From CAJJBL01 sp964519035 (GTDB taxonomy: Bacteria; Pseudomonadota; Alphaproteobacteria; Puniceispirillales; Marisalimonadaceae), in the NCBI GenBank assembly GCA_964519035.1, contig CAZFKZ010000032.1:1-21392 (forward strand): DNA of 21,392 bases. Reading direction: 5' to 3'. Below are positions 16,213-21,392 of the stretch, in pieces; position 1 is the first letter of the stretch, and each line of letters starts with the position of its first letter. The translations under genes and the position numbers were made by a program. The notes beneath the pieces were generated by a model, which had not been told where the DNA came from, searched no databases, and worked only from the letters and a program-made list of their open reading frames with translations.

Positions 16213-17100
16213 ATGTCATTTATAAAAACAAAGGATAATGTCAAATTATTTTATCAATCCACTGGTCATGGTGACCCTATTATATTTGTACATGAATTTG
16301 CTGGTGATTATAGAAGTTGGGAACCACAAGTAAATTATTTTTCAAGGTTTAATCAATGTATAACTTATAGTGCAAGAGGTTATCATCCATCCGATATTCC
16401 AACTGAAGAAACTTCTTACAGTCAAGAAAGAGCGTGGCAAGACATAGTTGACATTATGGATGAATTAGAAATAGATAAAGCTCATATAGTTGGTTTATCT
16501 ATGGGAGGGTTCGCATGTCTGCACTTTGGAATAAATGCTTCTGAAAGAGCAAAAAGCTTAGTTGTAGCTGGATGTGGTTACGGTGCTATTCCTATCAATA
16601 AAACTGATTATAATAAAGAGGCTGAATTTTCTTCTGTTTCAATGGATACAGCTAATGATATTTTAAAGTTAGGTATGAAAAAAGTAGGTTCTGCATATGC
16701 GTTAGGACCTTCTCGAGTTCAATTTCAAAATAAAGATCCTAAAGGCTGGCAATTGTTTAATGATTTATTGATTAATCATGACGGCATTGGTTCTGCCAAC
16801 ACTCTTTTAGGAGTTCAAAATAAAAGACCGAACTTATATGAAATTGAAAAAGATATTTCAAACATCCAGGTTCCAACTTTAATTATTAATGGAGACGAAG
16901 ATGACATGTGCCTTGAAGTTGGTTTATTTCTCAAAAGAGCTATAAACACTTCGGGTTTACTTATTGTTCCAAAAACAGGTCATACCATTAACTTAGAAGA
17001 ACCAAGCTTATTTAATAACCATCTTGCAGAATTTTATACTGCCGTAAACGCAAATAGTTGGAATAAAAGAGACATAAGAGCAGAAATTATAAAAGTTTAA
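16213..17100 (+). CDS. Alpha/beta fold hydrolase
   Basis: This 295-residue protein has the alpha/beta hydrolase layout. The oxyanion segment is FVHEFAGDYRSW (25-36). The nucleophile is S96 in GLSMGG. The acid is likely D230 in INGDED, and the base is H257 in TGHTINLEEP. The substrate is unknown; such enzymes cover esterases, lactonases and C-C hydrolases. No signal peptide is seen. AGGAG six bases before the ATG supports the start. It is divergent from modBC and ends 5 bases from the convergent yajQ stop, so it is probably transcribed alone. Confidence 0.9.
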   Translation: MSFIKTKDNVKLFYQSTGHGDPIIFVHEFAGDYRSWEPQVNYFSRFNQCITYSARGYHPSDIPTEETSYSQERAWQDIVDIMDELEIDKAHIVGLSMGGFACLHFGINASERAKSLVVAGCGYGAIPINKTDYNKEAEFSSVSMDTANDILKLGMKKVGSAYALGPSRVQFQNKDPKGWQLFNDLLINHDGIGSANTLLGVQNKRPNLYEIEKDISNIQVPTLIINGDEDDMCLEVGLFLKRAINTSGLLIVPKTGHTINLEEPSLFNNHLAEFYTAVNANSWNKRDIRAEIIKV

Positions 17101-17105
17101 AAAAA

Positions 17106-17591
17106 TTAATCTCTAAAGTTTTCATACTGAAGAGGATGAGTTAAGCCTAATTCTTTGATAATTTGGATAGCGTTTTGTAAGTCATCTCTTTTTTTTCCAG
17201 ACACTCTAACTTCATCACCTTGAATTGCAGTTTGCGTTTTTGTTTTAGAAGCTTTAATTACCTTAACTATTTTTTGAGCAGTTTCTCTATCGACACCTTG
17301 TTTAACTAGAACAGTTTGTCTAATAGAATTACCTGAAGCAGCTTCTGGTTTTTCAAATTCCAGAGCACCAGTATCTATTTTTTTTCTTGTTAAATGAGTT
17401 AATAGAAGTTCTTCAACTTGCTTTCTTTTTAATTCATCGTCAGCTTTGATTAGAATTTTATCTTCCTGATATTCTACTTCACAAGCACTTCCTTTAAAAT
17501 CATACCTTGTGTTTATCTCTTTTCTAACACTATCTAGTGCATTTTGTACTGATGGCATATCTATTTTACTAACAATATCAAAGCTAGGCAT
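17106..17591 (-). CDS. yajQ: YajQ family nucleotide-binding protein
   Basis: YajQ proteins (DUF520) are small cytosolic two-domain proteins; a Xanthomonas homologue binds cyclic di-GMP. From the ATG at 17591 the protein has 161 residues and begins MPSFDIVSKIDM, exactly as the family does. Other family blocks are EINTRYDFKGS, VEELLLTHLTRKKID, ASGNSIRQTVLVKQGVD, KTQTAIQGDEVRVSGKKRDD and the terminal GLTHPLQYENFRD. The frame is open to a further upstream codon at 17621, but GGAG 9 bases before the ATG at 17591 and the family N-terminus settle the start. It appears to be a single-gene unit. Confidence 0.95.
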   Translation of the reverse strand: MPSFDIVSKIDMPSVQNALDSVRKEINTRYDFKGSACEVEYQEDKILIKADDELKRKQVEELLLTHLTRKKIDTGALEFEKPEAASGNSIRQTVLVKQGVDRETAQKIVKVIKASKTKTQTAIQGDEVRVSGKKRDDLQNAIQIIKELGLTHPLQYENFRD

Positions 17592-17600
17592 AACTCTTTT

Positions 17601-17604
17601 CTCC
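17601..17604 (-). promoter_or_regulatory. Ribosome binding site that decides the yajQ start
   Basis: GGAG on the minus strand is 9 bases before the ATG at 17591. It lies inside the longer alternative reading frame and favours the 161-residue form. Confidence 0.55.
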
Positions 17605-17676
17605 ATTAAATAATAATACATTAAAATTATATATTTTTTACTTTAATTATCCATCATTCTATTTAAATCTTGATAG

Positions 17677-18534
17677 ATGGTATTTAAGATTATAGATTAT
17701 ATTAATTATTTTAAATTTACAAAATTGTTTTACAAAATGGATACTATTATAAAATTCAGTCTACTTTTTCTTATAATAATTAGCTCTTTTTATTTATGGA
17801 TAGATTTCGGTTTCTGGACTATTTTGCCTATATTTTTAATTTTAGGTCTTATTGATGTTTCAAGACATAAAACAATGAATCTAAAATTAATAAAAGAATA
17901 TTTTACTGGTAAAGGCGTTTTGACGTTTCTTCTTTCTCCAATCAATTTATTTGCTGATTTACTATCACATAGAAATCTTCACACTTTTAAGGTTGAAGAC
18001 TTGCCTCAAAGCCACCAGAATGAAATAAACGAAGTTATTTCACTTTTCGACAAAAATAATAGATTGATTGCTAAACGTTTTGATGAAGCAGAGAACAACA
18101 ATAGAACTATGTTATTTTATAAATGGTACGGATACAAACTAGATGAAACAATCATAGATTTTAATAAGGACTATAAATATATTAAAACTATAGGAGTTTC
18201 TTTGTTTCGTAAAAAAACTTCTACCTCAAGACATTTTGGGCCATTAAGAGTTACTTTTAGAATTTTATATAATTTTAATAAAGTTAAAAATGAAGGTTCT
18301 TATATTGAAGCCGACGGAAGATTAAATAAGTGGAAATATGATCCTTTATTTATATTTGATGATACTTTGATTCATCAAAGCTTTAATGAAGAAGATGATC
18401 TAAGATATTGTGCTTTTATAGATATTCTTCGTCCTTCATATTTTGATGATATTATGAAAAATATTTTATCTATTGTTGGTTTTTTATTAAAGAAAACAAG
18501 AAGCATTTTTTATAAAAATTGGAAAATGATCTAA
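17677..18534 (+). CDS. LpxO/AspH-like Fe(II)/2-oxoglutarate dioxygenase, membrane-anchored
   Basis: The family hydroxylates aspartyl/asparaginyl side chains (AspH) or the 2-position of a lipid A acyl chain (LpxO). The 285-residue protein has one or two N-terminal membrane helices (about 24-60), then a segment RHKTMNLKLIKEYF and LLSPINLFADLLSHR that parallels the region after the LpxO membrane anchor. LFYKWYG (146-152) matches the FYLKWYD of LpxO. The AspH core follows: H186 in SRHFGPLR and H233 in FDDTLIHQSFN as the two metal histidines, R243 as the likely 2-oxoglutarate contact, and FIDILRP (247-253). An in-frame ATG at 17737 just before the helix is an alternative start; neither has a clear ribosome site. 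Lipid A hydroxylation is my best guess, not proven. It stands between divergent yajQ and convergent alcohol dehydrogenase genes. Confidence 0.78.
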   Translation: MVFKIIDYINYFKFTKLFYKMDTIIKFSLLFLIIISSFYLWIDFGFWTILPIFLILGLIDVSRHKTMNLKLIKEYFTGKGVLTFLLSPINLFADLLSHRNLHTFKVEDLPQSHQNEINEVISLFDKNNRLIAKRFDEAENNNRTMLFYKWYGYKLDETIIDFNKDYKYIKTIGVSLFRKKTSTSRHFGPLRVTFRILYNFNKVKNEGSYIEADGRLNKWKYDPLFIFDDTLIHQSFNEEDDLRYCAFIDILRPSYFDDIMKNILSIVGFLLKKTRSIFYKNWKMI

Positions 18535-18549
18535 TTTTCTAAAATTATT

Positions 18550-19689
18550 TTATTTACTTGGGACTAATATTTGTCTAACAACCTCTCCCTTAGAGAGTTT
18601 ATCAAAACCTTCATTTAATTCATCAAAACCTATTTTTCCGTCTATTAATTTATCTACAGGCAATCGACCTTGTTGAAATAGATTTAAAAATCTAGGAACA
18701 TCTCTAACAGGAACGCATGATCCCATATAACTTCCTAAAATAGATTTTTCTTGGGCAACTAAGTCTCCGTGATTAAAGCTAAATTCTGCATTAGCGGGAG
18801 AAAGACCTGCAGTGACGATAGATCCTCCATAACGAACAATAGCATATGCAGTATTCATTGCTGGAATAACACCAGCTAAATCTATAGCAAAATCAACTCC
18901 ACCATTAGTTAAGTCTCTGATAGCTTGCACTGTATCTTTATTTTTACTATCAAAACAGTGTGTTGCACCAAGTTCTTTAGCTCGTTCAAATTTAGAAGGA
19001 TCAATATCAATTGCTATTATAGTTTCTGCACCACCAAGCTTAGCCCCCATAACACCATTTAACCCAACTCCTCCTAACCCAATTATAGCAACAGAGTCAC
19101 CAGGTCGTATTCTTGCAGTATTAATAACTGCTCCAACACCAGTCATGACAGCACAGCCAAACAAAGCCGCATCCTCTATATTAATAGATTTGTCAATAAC
19201 AACTACAGACCCTCTATCAACAACTGTATACTCTGACATACAAGATATACCTGTGTGATGATTTAATATGGTACCTTCTGAGTCAGAAAGTCTGCTCCCA
19301 CCAGACATTAATTGTCCTTTTCCTTTAGTTGCAGCTGCTAGTTCACAGACTTGAGGCCTTCCTTCTAAACAACGGCGACAGCGTCCACATGAAGGCGAGA
19401 ACTGAAATGATACATGATCTCCTACTTTTATATCTCTTATAGCGCTTCCAAGTTCAACCACTTCTCCTGATCCTTCATGGCCAATAACTAACGGCAAAGG
19501 CATTATTCTTGAGCCATTTATAACTGAAAGATCTGAGTGACATAACCCTGCCCCTTTTACTTGAACAAGAATTTCATTTGCAAGTGGAGGAGAAATTTTA
19601 ATTTCTTCAATAGATAAAGGTTTTGAAATTTTATATGGAGCCGTTGAAGTGTTAGTTCTAATTACTGCTGCTCGACTAGTTATTGACAT
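18550..19689 (-). CDS. Zinc-dependent alcohol dehydrogenase (MDR superfamily)
   Basis: The enzyme is a 379-residue medium-chain dehydrogenase that oxidises alcohols or reduces aldehydes with NAD(P). Catalytic zinc ligands are C50 in GLCHSD, H71-E72 in GHEG, and C179 in FGCAVMTG. The structural zinc lobe has C101, C104, C107 and C115 (CGRCRRC and QVC). The nucleotide fold shows GLGGVG (204-209), and AIDID with D228 at the end of the second strand favours NAD over NADP. The start lies directly against the stop of the nitrile hydratase activator gene, so it is probably the last gene of that operon. The substrate is unknown. The long form with the AAATKGKG insertion is typical of class III/related ADHs. 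Confidence 0.93.
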   Translation of the reverse strand: MSITSRAAVIRTNTSTAPYKISKPLSIEEIKISPPLANEILVQVKGAGLCHSDLSVINGSRIMPLPLVIGHEGSGEVVELGSAIRDIKVGDHVSFQFSPSCGRCRRCLEGRPQVCELAAATKGKGQLMSGGSRLSDSEGTILNHHTGISCMSEYTVVDRGSVVVIDKSINIEDAALFGCAVMTGVGAVINTARIRPGDSVAIIGLGGVGLNGVMGAKLGGAETIIAIDIDPSKFERAKELGATHCFDSKNKDTVQAIRDLTNGGVDFAIDLAGVIPAMNTAYAIVRYGGSIVTAGLSPANAEFSFNHGDLVAQEKSILGSYMGSCVPVRDVPRFLNLFQQGRLPVDKLIDGKIGFDELNEGFDKLSKGEVVRQILVPSK

Positions 19690-20055
19690 CTATGTTTTCC
19701 TACTCTCTATCTTTACTGGCTCACCATGGGGTGTGGATAAATAAGCTTCTGTCCAATCATCTTTTAATAAATCTAATACTTTTGAACTTCCCATTTTTTT
19801 TAATATTATAATTTTCTCTAATGCTATTAACCAACAATTAAAATAATCATCATTACCATCTAAAGAACTTAATTTTAACCTTTTATTATTTAAAGCTTCG
19901 CCAAAAACTTCAACAAACTCAACCCACTTGAAATTTCCTTGTTCTGATAACTGTATAGTCATAGCGAATAATTGACTGTGCCAAGGACTTTTGAAAACAA
20001 TGTCATCTTGATTTTTATTTAAATGTGGTAATTTATAGTCTAATTTTTTTATCAT
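19690..20055 (-). CDS. Nitrile hydratase accessory (activator) protein
   Basis: The 121-residue protein resembles the small activators (P14K/NhlE type, TIGR03889) that deliver cobalt and help install the metal in the alpha subunit. The segment FKSPWHSQLFAMTIQLSEQGNF followed by WVEFVEVFGEAL (about 21-54) matches the conserved PW..QAFA.A..L...G.F.W.E pattern, and YFNCWLIALEKI (about 71-82) the later W..ALE motif. It is homologous to the N-terminal part of the beta subunit. It follows beta by 21 bases and precedes the alcohol dehydrogenase with no gap. Its presence supports a cobalt-dependent enzyme. No signal peptide; cytosolic. Confidence 0.85.
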   Translation of the reverse strand: MIKKLDYKLPHLNKNQDDIVFKSPWHSQLFAMTIQLSEQGNFKWVEFVEVFGEALNNKRLKLSSLDGNDDYFNCWLIALEKIIILKKMGSSKVLDLLKDDWTEAYLSTPHGEPVKIESRKT

Positions 20056-20076
20056 ATACTTTGCTCAAAATTTTTA

Positions 20077-20814
20077 TCAATCTTGGCTTATTAGATATGG
20101 TTCCCACAAATCTAAATAAATGCTATCGTCGCTATCTTCTGCCATTATACCCCATAACTCTTTGCCTTTAAACTCTACAGTATATAAAGGCATAGGGTTT
20201 TCACCATTTCCATGAGCATTTTTATCGGGTAAAACATGTGTTCCATGATATGAAAAAATTTTACCTATACGTCCCATAACATATGAAGGCAATCGAGTAT
20301 GGCCACCATTAATGTCCTGATTTGGGCTATAGCTCATAGCTTTAACAGTATCACCTAGTTTAAATTGGGGATTAATTTCTGTTTCTCGAATAGATGGTCC
20401 TCCCCACCCTAATGTTTTTTCAACGTCTTTTGCTAACCAAACTCTCTTATCCAGTTCAGAGTTTTGACTAGGTTTGTGGTCTTTTCCTTCTTTTTCAATT
20501 AAAGCAACAAAATCTTTTAAATCGTCAAATGAAACAATTTTTTTCTTTACCAGAAGATTAGTCATTCCAGCTAGCCATTTTTCATAATATGAATAATTCA
20601 TATAATCTTTTGGAGGCAGACATTCTCTATAATGTCTACTTACATCTATATTCCACTCACCTAGTCCACCTGCTGCTAAAGTAAGAGCCCATGCTTTTGC
20701 ATGCCATTTATACTTAAAAGTTGGTTCATTATTTTCAACTTCATTATTTTTATTTCTAGGAATAGGAATAGGGCCATCACCATACCTTCCACCCATATCA
20801 TGTAACCTAATCAT
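20077..20814 (-). CDS. Nitrile hydratase beta subunit
   Basis: The beta subunit pairs with alpha and contributes arginines that shape the metal site; the enzyme hydrates nitriles to amides in the cytosol. The 245-residue protein begins IRLHDMGGRYGDGPIP, as beta subunits do (HD-GG---GFGP). The helical region has WHAKAWALTLAAGG and YYEKWLAGMTNLL. The C-terminal SH3-like barrel has FKLGDTVKAM, RLPSYVMGRIGKI and PLYTVEFKGKELWG, ending LDLWEPYL. The start overlaps the alpha stop as ATGA, so translation is coupled. The length is normal and complete. A full-length single beta argues against a thiocyanate hydrolase, in which this region is split in two. Confidence 0.94.
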   Translation of the reverse strand: MIRLHDMGGRYGDGPIPIPRNKNNEVENNEPTFKYKWHAKAWALTLAAGGLGEWNIDVSRHYRECLPPKDYMNYSYYEKWLAGMTNLLVKKKIVSFDDLKDFVALIEKEGKDHKPSQNSELDKRVWLAKDVEKTLGWGGPSIRETEINPQFKLGDTVKAMSYSPNQDINGGHTRLPSYVMGRIGKIFSYHGTHVLPDKNAHGNGENPMPLYTVEFKGKELWGIMAEDSDDSIYLDLWEPYLISQD

Positions 20815-21392
20815 CTAACTTTCTCCGGTAGTCCTGTTCCAATCATAGAATTACGAGTTACCAATTTAGCTAATTCGATTTCATTCATATTTTCAGTGCC
20901 TTCTGGTCGCATAGGTAAGACTAAATACCTAAGTTCCGCAGTTGAATCCCATACTTTTATTTTGACATTACTATCAACTTTCATTCCAAATTCTGATAGA
21001 ACTTTTCGAGGTTCTCTGACTGTTCTGGATCTATATTCGTCACTCTTGTACCACGTTGGAGGAATACCTAATACTGGCCAAGGATAACAACTACAAAGTG
21101 TACACACTATAACATTATGAGTGTCAGACGTATTTTCTACAACAATCATATTTTCACCTTGTCGTCCTTGATAATTCAACTCTCTTATTGCGGAAGTCGC
21201 GTCAGCAAGTAATCTTTCTTTATAATCATTATCCATCCAAGCTTTAGCAACAACTTTAGCTCCATTTTGAGGTCCAATTTTATTTTCATAAGTATCAATT
21301 AATTCATCTAAAGTATTAGGGTCAATTAAGCCTTTACTTAATAATAAGGATTCGATTGCTTTAACTCTTAACTCTGGATCTGATGGTAAGAG
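20811..21392 (-). CDS. Nitrile hydratase alpha subunit, cobalt type, 5' end cut by window edge
   Basis: The catalytic alpha subunit binds the low-spin metal in a claw of two backbone amides and three cysteines, two of them oxidised. The frame is open to the window edge, giving 193 visible residues; the true start lies outside, probably some 10-15 codons on. An internal ATG at 21236 is not the start, because conserved sequence precedes it (LRVKAIESLLLSKGL, IGPQNGAKVVAKAW). The metal motif is VCTLCSC (cysteines at visible 97, 100 and 102). Threonine in CTLCSC marks the cobalt class; iron enzymes have CSLCSC. The following YPWPVLGIPPTWYKS and YRSRTVREPRKVL are family-typical. It leads alpha-beta-activator-dehydrogenase. 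Confidence 0.95.
   Translation of the reverse strand, partial: LLPSDPELRVKAIESLLLSKGLIDPNTLDELIDTYENKIGPQNGAKVVAKAWMDNDYKERLLADATSAIRELNYQGRQGENMIVVENTSDTHNVIVCTLCSCYPWPVLGIPPTWYKSDEYRSRTVREPRKVLSEFGMKVDSNVKIKVWDSTAELRYLVLPMRPEGTENMNEIELAKLVTRNSMIGTGLPEKVR

Noticed and set aside
20077..21392. Thiocyanate hydrolase instead of nitrile hydratase
   Set aside because: The cobalt motif CTLCSC is shared, but thiocyanate hydrolase splits the beta-like part into two subunits. Here beta is one full-length gene and a nitrile hydratase activator follows.

Overview
The window reads as an ordinary, gene-dense stretch of chromosome from an AT-rich alphaproteobacterium, probably a marine free-living type with a compact genome. 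The evidence is a fused-free petABC (fbcFBC) cytochrome bc1 operon, the trio of CoA pyrophosphatase, a DUF6111-like membrane protein and a CCA-adding enzyme, a TauE/SafE exporter paired with a TIGR02186-type protein, very low GC, mostly tiny intergenic gaps, and several overlapping gene ends. I cannot name the genus from this sequence. No rRNA, tRNA, insertion sequence, phage gene or CRISPR array was seen, and no stretch over 300 bases lacks a gene.

Layout. 1-1751 (+): the 3' end of ychF and a dienelactone-hydrolase-family enzyme. 1744-4388 (-): petA-petB-petC, encoding Rieske protein, cytochrome b and cytochrome c1. 4530-7687 (-): a run of nudL-like CoA pyrophosphatase, DUF6111-like protein, CCA tRNA nucleotidyltransferase and hemF. 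The CCA gene is split by a frameshift at a run of 12 A and has no ATG, GTG or TTG start. 7761-9957 (+): TauE/SafE exporter, TIGR02186-type protein and a universal stress protein. 10038-10565 (+): an exported cyclophilin, convergent with pyruvate kinase (10575-11990, -). 12124-14306 (+): a 79-residue orphan, a glutathione-transferase-like protein and a PcaF-type thiolase. 14317-16130 (-): modB-modC of a molybdate-type transporter with no modA. 16213-17100 (+): alpha/beta hydrolase. 17106-17591 (-): yajQ. 17677-18534 (+): an LpxO/AspH-like membrane dioxygenase. 18550-21392 (-): a cobalt-type nitrile hydratase operon (alpha, cut by the window edge, then beta, activator) followed directly by a zinc alcohol dehydrogenase.

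How the genes work together. The bc1 operon gives the respiratory quinol:cytochrome c reductase, and hemF nearby supplies haem precursor. The nitrile hydratase subunits and their activator form one translationally coupled unit that converts nitriles to amides. The other groups are housekeeping or small accessory sets. I see no clearly new multi-gene system. The points most worth checking are the disrupted CCA gene (poly-A slippage plus a possible AUU start), the orphan modBC pair, the LpxO-like gene and the nitrile hydratase-dehydrogenase arrangement.
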